From contig CALBCJ010000006.1 of the NCBI GenBank assembly GCA_937926975.1, forward strand, positions 29,635 to 93,634: a DNA stretch of 64,000 nt, read 5' to 3'. How positions within the stretch are numbered: the stretch's first letter is position 1; every line of letters begins with the position of its first letter. Both the position numbers and the translations under genes were made by a program. Below, in pieces: positions 27,551-35,161 of the stretch. This DNA is from an uncultured Propionibacteriaceae bacterium. GTDB taxonomy: Bacteria; Actinomycetota; Actinomycetes; Propionibacteriales; Propionibacteriaceae. Under the pieces are notes generated by a model, which saw only the letters and a program-made list of their open reading frames with translations, was not told where the DNA came from and did not search any database.

Positions 27551-27886
27551 TCACAGGTCCAGAAGCAGTCCGAGCACCTCACGGATCTCCCTGAGAAGAG
27601 CTGGCCCCACGACTCCTCGGTTCCCAGAAAGTCGCGCGACGGAGACCGACCGTACATGCTGGCACTGCGCTGCCGAGGGGGCGCTGAGTTGGTTCTGCCC
27701 GTCAGGTTCGATGTAGACCTCCGCCCCACTGGGCCGGATGGTCCGGGTCAGCGGGACTACGTGCACCACGTTCGGACCACCTTGCAAGATGCCGTCCGCG
27801 GTGACGACGACAGCAGGGCGGCGCAGCCCAGCTTCGCTCCCGATGGGTGTGCCCAGGTCGACCTCGACGATGTCACCCGAGCTCAG
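27551..27886 (-). CDS. MazF/PemK-type toxin (mRNA interferase family)
   Basis: Protein of about 111 residues with the PemK/MazF pattern: GDIVEVDLGTPIGSEAGLRR (residues 4-23), PAVVV, then VVHVVPLT, QHVRSVSVARL and a helical end. The family cuts mRNA. No ATG, GTG or TTG fits. The only plausible start in frame is a CTG at 27886, inside the antitoxin's last codons, about 12 bases after GAGAAGG. Translation is probably coupled to the antitoxin (overlap of 14 bases). If the first 33 residues were ignored an internal start would delete the GD motif, so the long form is preferred. Confidence 0.72.
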   Translation of the reverse strand: MSSGDIVEVDLGTPIGSEAGLRRPAVVVTADGILQGGPNVVHVVPLTRTIRPSGAEVYIEPDGQNQLSAPSAAQCQHVRSVSVARLSGNRGVVGPALLREIREVLGLLLDL

Positions 27887-28070
27887 TACTGAGCCAAGCC
27901 TTCTCGTCCGAGTCCAGATGGGCGTTCAGATCGCGGCCGATCGACAGCTGGCGCAACGCGCGGAGGGCACGATCCACGGTCTGGTCGACGCTTTCATTGT
28001 TCTGCTTGGCCAGCCGGGTGATGCGGCTGTGCGTCTGCCGGCTGACGCGAATAGTGGTGGTCTCGCTCAT
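27873..28070 (-). CDS. Ribbon-helix-helix antitoxin (CopG/MazE-like)
   Basis: Protein of 65 residues. An N-terminal beta strand and two helices (TTTIRVSRQTHSRITRLA) match the ribbon-helix-helix DNA-binding fold, and the acidic C-terminal tail (NAHLDSDEKAWLSTELG) is the usual toxin-blocking part. It lies directly upstream of and overlaps the MazF/PemK-type toxin, and should neutralise it and repress the operon. Direct repeats just before its start look like its own operator. The ATG has no clear Shine-Dalgarno, and a leaderless transcript is likely. Confidence 0.8.
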   Translation of the reverse strand: MSETTTIRVSRQTHSRITRLAKQNNESVDQTVDRALRALRQLSIGRDLNAHLDSDEKAWLSTELG

Positions 28071-28078
28071 GTGTTCAA

Positions 28079-28108
28079 GCGTAGATCGCGTAGATGAAAC
28101 CGTCTACA
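28079..28108. promoter_or_regulatory. Probable antitoxin operator (GTAGAT repeats)
   Basis: GCGTAGAT occurs at 28079-28086 and again at 28088-28095 (9-bp period), and an inverted half-site GTCTAC follows at 28102-28107. The repeats lie 9 bases upstream of the RHH antitoxin start, where the -10 region should be. RHH antitoxins bind short direct or inverted repeats like this to autoregulate, so this is a reasonable operator candidate. Confidence 0.5.
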
Positions 28109-28140
28109 GGTGGAACTGCCGACGAGTGCCATATGCCCCG

Positions 28141-28169
28141 GCACCGTCCGGGGCTGACCCGGACGGTGC
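28141..28169 (-). terminator. Terminator hairpin after the btu operon
   Basis: GCACCGTCCGGG and its reverse complement pair around a short loop, 14 bases beyond the substrate-binding-protein stop. Twelve perfect GC-rich pairs make it one of the strongest hairpins in the window. There is no U run. Confidence 0.7.
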
Positions 28170-28183
28170 TGAGAGGGTGAGGC

Positions 28184-29263
28184 CTACGTGGTGGAGACTG
28201 CCACGTGGTCGTCGAACTTCGGGGCCGCAAGCTGAGACTTCGGGACCAGGTTGGCCTGCTCCAGCCGGGCCCGCAGCTGCTCGGCAGCGGGGATGTTGAG
28301 CGGGCTCGACACCCACATGGTGTACGGCAGGTTGAGGAAGCGCTTCTCCTTCACCGCGGGCAGGTCCTTGGTGGCCGGGTTGGACTCGAGCAGAGCCACC
28401 TTCTCGGCGAAGGTCTGGCTGCCGTACTCGACGAAGGCGATGAAGTCGGGGCGGGTCTGGGCCACCCGCTCCCACGACACCTTGGTCCACGAGTCGTCGA
28501 CGTCGGCCATCACGTTGACCCCTCCGGCCGCGTCGATCACGGCCTGGGGGCCCGCCTTGTTGCCGCTGGTGAAGACGGTGTCGCTGGCACTGTCGAAGAG
28601 CAGGATGCTCGGCTTGGTAGCGGCCTGGGGCGCACTCTGGAGCGCGGCCAGCCGGGTGTCGAGGTCCGCGATCGCCGCGGCCGCCTCCTTCTCGTGGCCG
28701 GTGATCTTGCCGATGTTGGCGAGGTCGGTGCGCAGCGCGTCCCACGGCGGCATCACGCCACGCTGCTTCTGCCCGGCGGCTGGCCGGCAGCTCTCCGTGA
28801 GCAGGTAGGGGGTGATGCCGTTGGCAGTCAGCCGGTCCGGGGTGACTCCACCTTCCTTGAACCCGTAGTTCCAGCCGGCGAAGACGACCTGCGGGTTGAG
28901 GGCGATCAGGGACTCAAGGCTGGGCAGCGAGGTGGCGACGTCCTTGACCCGGTCCAGGTCCTGGGTGCCGTAGTAGCGGGCCACCGTAGCCCGGTCCCGG
29001 TCCAGGCTGGAGATCGAGGTGAGCGAGGACCCCGCTCCCGTGGCCAGAACGATAGAGATGATCCCGCTGTCGTGGGCGTGGATTCGGGTGACCGGTGCGG
29101 GGTAGCTCACCTCGGCGCCGCAGTTGGTCACCGCGACCTGCGTGGCGGAGGCAGCGGTTGCGCCGCTGGCTGAGGGGGACGCGGCCGGTGTGCCGCCACA
29201 GGCAGCCAGGGTCAGCAGACAGCTCAGGCCCAGGGCCGCCACCGCACGGGTACTCATGGTCAT
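28184..29263 (-). CDS. btuF: Cobalamin ABC transporter, substrate-binding lipoprotein
   Basis: Periplasmic-binding protein of 359 residues. The lipobox LTLAAC (after MTMSTRAVAALGLSC) predicts a membrane lipoprotein. The class III (BtuF/FhuD) fold shows in RIHAHDSGIISIVLATG, SLESLIALNPQVVFAGW and a late FIAFVEYGSQTF. The ATG at 29263 has GGAAGG about ten bases upstream. Third gene of a btuC-btuD-btuF operon. The cobalamin assignment rests on the riboswitch upstream of the permease; sequence alone would allow siderophores or heme. Confidence 0.85.
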   Translation of the reverse strand: MTMSTRAVAALGLSCLLTLAACGGTPAASPSASGATAASATQVAVTNCGAEVSYPAPVTRIHAHDSGIISIVLATGAGSSLTSISSLDRDRATVARYYGTQDLDRVKDVATSLPSLESLIALNPQVVFAGWNYGFKEGGVTPDRLTANGITPYLLTESCRPAAGQKQRGVMPPWDALRTDLANIGKITGHEKEAAAAIADLDTRLAALQSAPQAATKPSILLFDSASDTVFTSGNKAGPQAVIDAAGGVNVMADVDDSWTKVSWERVAQTRPDFIAFVEYGSQTFAEKVALLESNPATKDLPAVKEKRFLNLPYTMWVSSPLNIPAAEQLRARLEQANLVPKSQLAAPKFDDHVAVSTT

Positions 29264-29267
29264 CGGG

Positions 29268-30071
29268 TCAGTTCCTTCCGTTGTGGAGTCGGCGGGGGTG
29301 AGCAAGGCTGTCGAGTAGCAGGTGCTGGGCGCCCGTCTCGGGATGAGTGACCGGGGTCACGCTGATACGGAAGGCCTCGCGCAGCGGGCGGCCGGTCATG
29401 ACCGGCAGCGGGTCCCCCAGGTCACAGATGAAGCCGTCGTGGATCACGGCGACCTGGTCGAAGAAGGCTGCCGCCAGATCCAGGTCATGGATGGCTGCGA
29501 CCACCGTACGGCCGAGGCCCATCACCTTGCCCAGCAGCGACAGCTGCTGCTCTACGTCCAGGTGGTTGGTGGGCTCGTCCAGGAAGAGCAGCGGGGCCCC
29601 CTGCAGCAGCGCCCGGGCCAGGATGACCCGGCGCAGCTCGCCTCCGGAGGTCTGGTGGATGGGCCGGTCGACCAGGTGCGCCAGCTCGACCGTCTCCAGG
29701 GCTGCGACAACCGCGTCTCGGTCAGTGGAGCGGTACCCGGACCACGGGTTGCGGTACGGGGTGAGCCCGAGCGCGACCAGCTCGCCGACCAGCAGGTCCT
29801 CGTTGGGCTGCTCGTCCTGGGAGACGATGCTGATCATCCGTCCCCGCTGCCGGGCAGGGACCGTGGCGAGGTCTCGGCCGTCGATCTCGACACGCCCCCG
29901 AACGGGGGCCCGCAGCCCGGCCAGGGCCCGGATCAGGGTGGACTTTCCGGCTCCGTTGGGCCCGACCAGAGCCAGGGAGGAGCCGGTCGGCACGCTGATG
30001 CTGACGTTGCTGACCACCGGGTCGCCGCCGTTGCCGCAGGCCAGGTCGACAGTACGCAGAGCAGGTGTCAC
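29268..30071 (-). CDS. btuD: Cobalamin ABC transporter, ATPase
   Basis: ATPase of 267 residues in the BtuD/FecE group: Walker A VGPNGAGKST, Q-loop SIVSQDEQ, signature QTSGGELRRV, Walker B PLLFLDEPTNHLD and switch His in AAIHDLDLA. The GTG start overlaps the permease stop (GTGA) and its stop is 4 bp from btuF, so the operon is tightly coupled. It drives vitamin B12 import with the permease and binding protein. Confidence 0.88.
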   Translation of the reverse strand: MTPALRTVDLACGNGGDPVVSNVSISVPTGSSLALVGPNGAGKSTLIRALAGLRAPVRGRVEIDGRDLATVPARQRGRMISIVSQDEQPNEDLLVGELVALGLTPYRNPWSGYRSTDRDAVVAALETVELAHLVDRPIHQTSGGELRRVILARALLQGAPLLFLDEPTNHLDVEQQLSLLGKVMGLGRTVVAAIHDLDLAAAFFDQVAVIHDGFICDLGDPLPVMTGRPLREAFRISVTPVTHPETGAQHLLLDSLAHPRRLHNGRN

Positions 30072-31171
30072 CGTCCACCTCCGAAGCTGTAGGAGCGCCG
30101 GCCGAGGAGGACCAGGAAGACGGGGGCGCCCACGATGCCGGTCACGACAGACAGGGGGATCTCGACCGGAGCCACGAGGACTCGGGCGAGGACATCGACC
30201 CAGAGGAGGAACAGTGCTCCCGTCCCCATGGCCAGCGGCAGCACGTACCGGTGGGCGGAGCCGACGAGGAGCCGGGTGATGTGCGGTACCACGAGGCCGA
30301 CGAAGCCGATCCCGCCGGCGCTGGAGACCAGGACTCCGACCAGGACTGCTTGCAGGACAAAGACCGACAGCCTGAGCCTGGCGACGGGAATGCCGAGGGC
30401 AGCGGCGACGTCTGGGCCGGTGGCGAGCGCGTCGAGCCAGCCACTGAGCGCCATCAGGGCAAACGAGCAGCAGATCACGACCGCGACGGGTACCCAGATG
30501 TTCTGCCAGGTGGCACCGGAGAGGGTCCCCAGGAGCCAGAACAGCGCAGCCTGGGCAGCCTGGGGCTCACCGCTGAGGAAGATCAGCAGGCTGGAGATCG
30601 AGGACATTGCCGACGCCAGCACCGTCCCGGTCAGGATGAGCCGCAAGGGGGTGATGCCGCCCTGGGCGCGAGTGATCCCGAAGACCAGGGCGGTCGAGGC
30701 GAGGGCGCCGAGCAGGGCGCCGGAGGTGAGGGAGAGCCCGGACAGGACCCCACCCAGACCAGTGGCGATCACGGCGGTTGCGCCGACCGAGGCGCCAGAG
30801 GAGATACCCAGCAGGTACGGGTCGGCGAGGGGGTTGCGGACGAGCGTCTGGATGCTGGCGCCGGCGACGGACAGACCAGCCCCGACAGCGAGCGCCAAGA
30901 TGGTGCGTGGAGCTCGCAGTCCCCAGATGATCCGGACGGCGGTGGGCTCGGCCGGTGCACCGCCGAGCTGACCGACGATGACCTGCCAGACCGAGTCGAA
31001 GGGCAGTGTGGCAGCGCCGAACATCATCCCACCGACGATGCTGAGTGCGGTGCCGGCGAGCAGGACGGCCCCGACCAGCACCGGGTTGAGACGGCGTACC
31101 GGCTTGCCCGAGTGGTGTGTGCTGGGGGTGGCAGATGTCACGGGGCGTTCCCGCGGTGGACTCGAGGTCAA
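30068..31171 (-). CDS. btuC: Cobalamin ABC transporter, FecCD-family permease
   Basis: Permease of 367 residues with about nine or ten hydrophobic segments and FecCD landmarks: RAPRTILALAVGAGLSVAGASIQ (residues 74-96 region), RNPLADPYLLGISSGASVGA and GIGFVGLVVPHI. It starts at an unusual TTG at 31171, chosen because GGAGGA lies six bases upstream. A cobalamin-type riboswitch sits in its 5' leader, which is the best evidence that the substrate is B12 or a cobinamide rather than a siderophore. Confidence 0.88.
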   Translation of the reverse strand: MTSSPPRERPVTSATPSTHHSGKPVRRLNPVLVGAVLLAGTALSIVGGMMFGAATLPFDSVWQVIVGQLGGAPAEPTAVRIIWGLRAPRTILALAVGAGLSVAGASIQTLVRNPLADPYLLGISSGASVGATAVIATGLGGVLSGLSLTSGALLGALASTALVFGITRAQGGITPLRLILTGTVLASAMSSISSLLIFLSGEPQAAQAALFWLLGTLSGATWQNIWVPVAVVICCSFALMALSGWLDALATGPDVAAALGIPVARLRLSVFVLQAVLVGVLVSSAGGIGFVGLVVPHITRLLVGSAHRYVLPLAMGTGALFLLWVDVLARVLVAPVEIPLSVVTGIVGAPVFLVLLGRRSYSFGGGR

Positions 31172-31207
31172 CCGATTCCTCCGAACTCAGGCGCGAAGCT
31201 CAAGGCG

Positions 31208-31312
31208 AATCAGGCTGGGCTGGTACTCGGGCTCGGGACGATGTCCCCTACCGTCGCGCGTCGGCCCCGGCATCTGACCGGGTTCCCCAGATCCGCAACC
31301 TGCGTGTGCCCG
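31208..31312 (-). ncRNA. Cobalamin riboswitch (B12 aptamer) of the btu operon
   Basis: Read on the minus strand, the leader contains the aptamer's conserved blocks in order: GGTTGCGG, GGGGAACCCGGT, GATGCCGGGGCCGACGCGCG with ACGGTAG, then GAGCCCGAGTACCAGCC, whose ACC pairs with the earlier GGT. These match the cobalamin (adenosylcobalamin) consensus, including the GGAAxCCGGT...CGCxACxGT core. TAGCGT at 31320-31315 is a good -10, putting the transcript start near 31308, at the aptamer's 5' end. B12 binding should shut off btuC expression 37 bases downstream. Confidence 0.82.
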
Positions 31313-31412
31313 TGACGCTAGCACGGGTAGTCCGTGCACCGGGCCCCGGGTGCTCCTGGCTACCCAGCCCCGGGTCTGTCTGTGAGCGGGGCGAGCGGTG
31401 CCCCTCGTGCCC

Positions 31413-31496
31413 GTGGCGCTCTCACCCGGGGCGGGGCCTCGCCGTCCGGAGACGGGTGGTCCAGCAGGGCCCCGTACGCCGGAGTGAGAGCGCCAC
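31413..31496. repeat. 13-bp perfect inverted repeat flanking a smaller hairpin
   Basis: GTGGCGCTCTCAC at 31413-31425 is matched by its exact reverse complement at 31484-31496. Between them are 58 bases that include a small stem (CCGTC...GACGG). It lies just downstream of ldh and upstream of the btu leader. It could be the ldh terminator or a small mobile or regulatory element. Confidence 0.6.
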
Positions 31497-31508
31497 AGAT
31501 GGCGGCTG

Positions 31509-32471
31509 TCAGCCGATGGCCGACAGCGCCGCCCGCAGTGCGTCCGCCGAGCGCTGGAGCTGGGCGACCTCGTTGTCGTCCATGGGGACGTCGACGACTC
31601 GGTCCAGGCCGGTCCGGGACACCACACTCGGCACTGAGAGCGCCACCTCGCGGATCCCGCGGTAGTCGTTCAGCACGCTGGACAGGGGCAGCATCCGGGG
31701 CACGCTCGAGTGCAGAGCCTCCGTCAGCCGGGCGCCTGTGAGCCCGATCGCGTAGTTGGTTGCACCCTTGCCCTCGATCACCTTGTACGCGGCGTGCATG
31801 GCCTGGTCTGCCAGGTCGTCGAGCACCTCGGGCGTGAACACCTGGCGCCCCTCGGTGTCGCACCAGTCGCGGATCGGAACCTGGCCGATCGTGGCGGTGG
31901 ACCAGACCGGGAACTCGGTGTCGCCGTGCTCGCCCATGATGGTGGCGTGGACGTTGCTCAGCGTGACCTGGGCCTTCTGGGCGATGCCCCAGCGGAGCCG
32001 GGCGGTGTCGAGCATGGTGCCGGTGGAGAAGCAGCGCTGGCTGGGCAGGCCGGAGATCTGCTGAGCCACTACCGTGAGCACGTCGCAGGGGTTGGTGACG
32101 AGCACGTAGATGGCGTCGGGGGCCTGCTCCAGCAGCTGCGGCATCAGTGACCTGAGGATGCTGGCGTTGGTGGCTGCCAGGTCGAGCCGGGACTGGCCGG
32201 GCTTCTGCTTGGCGCCGGCGGTGATGATCACCACTGAGCTGTCGCGGACCACCTCAATGTCACCGCCGCCGGTGACGATGCTGGTGGGGGAGAACTGGCT
32301 GCCGTGCTGAAGGTCGGCTACCTCGGCCTCAGCCTTGGTGCCGTTGAGGTCATACAGGGCGATCTCACTGGCCGAGCCGCGGATCAGGGCAGCGTAGGCG
32401 AGTGAGGAGCCGACGGCTCCAGCGCCGATGACGGAGAGCTTGGAGCGCAAGGACGATGCGGTCTGAGTCAT
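31509..32471 (-). CDS. ldh: L-lactate dehydrogenase
   Basis: NAD-dependent enzyme of 320 residues that interconverts pyruvate and L-lactate at the end of fermentation. Rossmann motif GAGAVGSSLAYA, the substrate-specificity region TAGAKQKPGQSRLDL (Gln marks lactate rather than malate), VTNPCDVLT, and the catalytic HxD motif GEHGDTEFPVW are all there. Length is normal. Starts at ATG 32471. The intergenic DNA to the divergent vapB (about 210 bp) should hold both promoters. Confidence 0.95.
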   Translation of the reverse strand: MTQTASSLRSKLSVIGAGAVGSSLAYAALIRGSASEIALYDLNGTKAEAEVADLQHGSQFSPTSIVTGGGDIEVVRDSSVVIITAGAKQKPGQSRLDLAATNASILRSLMPQLLEQAPDAIYVLVTNPCDVLTVVAQQISGLPSQRCFSTGTMLDTARLRWGIAQKAQVTLSNVHATIMGEHGDTEFPVWSTATIGQVPIRDWCDTEGRQVFTPEVLDDLADQAMHAAYKVIEGKGATNYAIGLTGARLTEALHSSVPRMLPLSSVLNDYRGIREVALSVPSVVSRTGLDRVVDVPMDDNEVAQLQRSADALRAALSAIG

Positions 32472-32682
32472 GAGTCATTCCATACGGCAACCAGGTTCGC
32501 AGAGCAAGTCCTGGCGGCAGCACGCTGAACAGTGTGGTCGGGGGCCTGGTGCTGGATCGAGGACGAACCTCAGTGCATCTACCTCGGCGCTGAACCCGGA
32601 GGCTCAGGGCGAGCTGACGGTACCTGCACCGCGGGGGACTACCTGGTTCTGGAGACGGGAGCTCGAGTGGTAGCGTCTTTCC

Positions 32683-32922
32683 ATGGAGGTGGCTGTCGAT
32701 TCCGCAGGGCGGGTCTTGCTGCCCAAGAGCATTCGTGACGCGTTGGGACTGGTGCCCGGGTCGAGGGTGGATGTCTCGGTGCATGGGAACGGGGTGCAGA
32801 TCACGCCCGGAGGTCGTACCGCCCGTCTGGAACGGGGCGCTGACGGTCGCCTGGTCTCTCATGCCGAGACGGTGGTCACTGACGAACAGGTGTTCGCGCT
32901 GATCGACTCGGGCCGACGGTGA
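32683..32922 (+). CDS. vapB: AbrB/SpoVT-type antitoxin (VapB)
   Basis: Protein of 79 residues with an N-terminal swapped-hairpin AbrB domain (EVAVDSAGRVLLPKSIRDAL, GLVPGSRVDV) and an acidic C-terminal tail that should occupy the toxin. It sits directly in front of a PIN-domain toxin and overlaps it by four bases (GTGA). TAGCGT about a dozen bases before the ATG suggests a nearly leaderless promoter. The pair should form a VapBC complex that represses its own transcription. Confidence 0.9.
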   Translation: MEVAVDSAGRVLLPKSIRDALGLVPGSRVDVSVHGNGVQITPGGRTARLERGADGRLVSHAETVVTDEQVFALIDSGRR

Positions 32923-33305
32923 CAGACGGATCGCGCTGGGCTGTCGACACCAGCGTGGCCGTTGCGCTCCTCGTGGCTTCGCACGAGGCGCACCGGGCGG
33001 TCCAGCAGTGGGCGACTGGTCGGTCCCTGTGTCTGAGTGGGCATGCCCTGGTCGAGACCTACTCCGTGCTGACTCGCCTGCCCGGTGATGCGCGGGTGAG
33101 CCCTTCGGACGCGGTGGCGCTGATCGACGAGAACTTCGTCGGGAGCCTGATCCTTCCAGCTGATGTGGCCGTCGAGGTTCATCGGAAGATGGCTCACCTC
33201 GGGATCACCGGAGGAGCGACGTACGACGCCTTGGTTGCGATGGCTGCCCGCCGGGCTGGTCTGGTGCTCGCGACCCGGGATGCACGTCCGCGGAGCTCTG
33301 GATGA
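32919..33305 (+). CDS. vapC: PIN-domain RNase toxin (VapC), altered C-terminus
   Basis: Protein of 128 residues, GTG start. The PIN acidic residues are present: AVDTSVAVALL, HALVETYSVL, GGATYDALVA and LATRDAR. The core nuclease is intact, but the protein stops a few residues after TRDAR, where other VapC proteins carry about 12-20 more. From 33278 on, another frame reads as the end of a HigA antitoxin, so the normal vapC tail has been replaced by a recombination junction. Activity may survive, but this needs testing. Confidence 0.85.
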   Translation: MTDGSRWAVDTSVAVALLVASHEAHRAVQQWATGRSLCLSGHALVETYSVLTRLPGDARVSPSDAVALIDENFVGSLILPADVAVEVHRKMAHLGITGGATYDALVAMAARRAGLVLATRDARPRSSG

Positions 33306-33411
33306 ACCTCCAGACCAGCTACGAGCTGCGGGTGCAGCGCCGCGCGACAGGGGACTCGCTGGAGCTGATCGCTCCGCCCCAGGTGCCTGAGGCGGAGCGA
33401 CCGGACGGTCA
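33278..33411 (+). pseudogene. HigA antitoxin relic (C-terminal part)
   Basis: In a frame offset from vapC the sequence reads GCTSAELWMNLQTSYELRVQ, the conserved C-terminal end of HigA (compare FGTSAEFWLNLQARYELE in typical members). The N-terminal helix-turn-helix is absent, and the frame runs into the 3' end of the alcohol dehydrogenase gene without a stop of its own. It looks like a leftover that was joined to vapC by deletion. Confidence 0.65.
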
Positions 33412-34455
33412 GACCTCCAGCAGCACCTTGATCTCGCGGCGCTCGTCCATGGCCCGGTACGCCTCGGCGGCGTCGGCGAGCGGGAGCCGCTTGGTGAACA
33501 CCTTGCCCGGGTGGATCTCGCCGGCCTGGATCCGCTGGATCAGCTCGGGCAGGAAGCGGCGTACGGGGGCTGGGCCGCCTTCCAGGTGGACCTCGTGGAA
33601 GAAGAGCTTCAGTCCGTCGATGGTCTGGTCGTGGGAGACACCGACGAAACCGACGTAGCCTCCGGGCCGGACCGAGGCGAGGGCCTGGTCCATCGACTCC
33701 TGGGTGCCGACCGCCTCGCAGACGCCGTGCGCGCCGTACCCGCCGGTCAGCTCCTTGACCTTGGCGGCGCCCTCCTCGCCGCGCTCGGCGATGATCACGT
33801 CGGCGCCGAACTCCCGCGCCAGAGCGGCCCGGTCCTCGTGGCGGGAGAAGCAGATCACCTGGTCAGCGCCGAGGGTCTTGGCGGCCAGGACCGCGCACAG
33901 GCCGACTGCTCCGTCCCCGACCACGGCGATCGTCTTGCCGGGCCCGGCCTGGGCGGCGACCGCCGCGTACCAGCCGGTGCCGAGGACGTCAGAGGCGGCG
34001 AGGTAGGAGGCCAGCAGGTCGGGGTCGTCAGGCTGCCCGCCGGGCACCCGGACCAGGGAGCCGTCAGCCAGCTCGACCCGCATGTACTGGGCCTGGCTGC
34101 CGGTGTAGACGCCCGCGTTCGCACAGCGCGACGGGTAGCCCGCCTCGCAGATCTCGCAGGTGCCGTCCGACAGCATGAAGGAGCCGATGACGAAGTCGCC
34201 CAGGTCCACGGTGGCCACCTCGTCGCCCTTCTCGACGACGGTGCCGATGTACTCGTGGCCCATGGCCTGGTGGTCGACCGGCTGAAGCCCCCGGTAGGGC
34301 CACAGGTCAGAGCCACAGACGCAGGCAGCAGCCAGCCGAAGGACGACGTCGGTGGGCTTGGCGACCCGCGGCGTGTCGACGGTCTCCACCGTGACGTCAC
34401 CGGGAGCGTTCATGATGACGGCCTGCATCGTGGCCGGGATCTGGGGCGTGGCCAT
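33409..34455 (-). CDS. Zinc-dependent alcohol dehydrogenase family protein
   Basis: MDR-family enzyme of 348 residues. Catalytic zinc ligands are in CVCGSDLWPYRG and GHEYIG. A reduced cysteine cluster lies in CEICEAGYPSRC and the NAD(P) fold in VVGDGAVGLCAVLAAK. It oxidises or reduces an alcohol/aldehyde pair; the substrate is unknown. Starts at ATG 34455. It is divergent from the cupin gene; its 3' end overlaps the HigA relic on the other strand. Confidence 0.9.
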   Translation of the reverse strand: MATPQIPATMQAVIMNAPGDVTVETVDTPRVAKPTDVVLRLAAACVCGSDLWPYRGLQPVDHQAMGHEYIGTVVEKGDEVATVDLGDFVIGSFMLSDGTCEICEAGYPSRCANAGVYTGSQAQYMRVELADGSLVRVPGGQPDDPDLLASYLAASDVLGTGWYAAVAAQAGPGKTIAVVGDGAVGLCAVLAAKTLGADQVICFSRHEDRAALAREFGADVIIAERGEEGAAKVKELTGGYGAHGVCEAVGTQESMDQALASVRPGGYVGFVGVSHDQTIDGLKLFFHEVHLEGGPAPVRRFLPELIQRIQAGEIHPGKVFTKRLPLADAAEAYRAMDERREIKVLLEV

Positions 34456-34726
34456 GGTCTGTCCCTACTGCTTGTCAGCCTTGAAAGCACCGAGCGTACT
34501 CGTCGCACCCCCGGTCGGGAAAGGAGCCCGTGGTCGGCGCACGGGCACCAGGCTGCACCCGTACGGCGGTGCCCCAGGCCCGCGTCGTTGGTGGGCAACC
34601 GCCTGACGTGCTGCTGGCTCACCCAGTGCTTGCCGTGGACCGGCTTCCCCCGTACGCTCGACGCCCTCGCCGCGACCGGAGAGGTCGTCTTCTCCCGCCA
34701 GGCCTGGCCGCTACCGAAGGAGCAGC

Positions 34727-35161
34727 ATGAAGCACACCGACAAGGCCGCTTTCGACGCGGTCAACGTGTTCGGGACCGGAGCCCCCAACGAGGCGTACGC
34801 CGCGTACTTCACAGGCCAGTCCTTCGTCAACCCGCTCACCAGGCGGGACGAGGCGCCGGTCTACCTGGCGAACGTCACCTTTGAGCCCGGCTGCCGCAAC
34901 AGCTGGCACATCCACCACGCCTCCTCGGGCGGCGGGCAGATCCTGCTCTGCACCACTGGCGAGGGCTGGTGCCAGCTCGAGGGCCAGCCGCCGGTGAGCC
35001 TCACCCCGGGCAGCGTCGTCGTGATCCCGGCCAACGTGAAGCACTGGCACGGCGCCAAGGCCGACAGCTGGTTCTCCCACATCGCCGTGGAGGTTCCCGG
35101 TGAGGGCACCAGCAACGAGTGGCTCGAACCTGTCCCCGACGAGTACTACCAGTCGCTGTGA
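34727..35161 (+). CDS. Cupin domain protein
   Basis: Protein of 144 residues, one cupin barrel. The first motif is GCRNSWHIHHASSGGGQILL, which holds His ligands and a Gln where many cupins have Glu. The second motif is VVIPANVKHWHGA with its metal His. Such small cupins (COG1917) include dioxygenases, isomerases and carboxymuconolactone-associated proteins; no exact function is claimed. A GAAGGAGCAGC ribosome site precedes the ATG. Transcribed away from the alcohol dehydrogenase and possibly co-regulated with it. Confidence 0.85.
   Translation: MKHTDKAAFDAVNVFGTGAPNEAYAAYFTGQSFVNPLTRRDEAPVYLANVTFEPGCRNSWHIHHASSGGGQILLCTTGEGWCQLEGQPPVSLTPGSVVVIPANVKHWHGAKADSWFSHIAVEVPGEGTSNEWLEPVPDEYYQSL

Noticed and set aside
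33302..33658. 118-residue plus-strand gene starting MNLQTSYELRV
   Set aside because: Only its first part resembles HigA's end. It lacks the DNA-binding half and continues antisense to the alcohol dehydrogenase, so it is treated as a relic.
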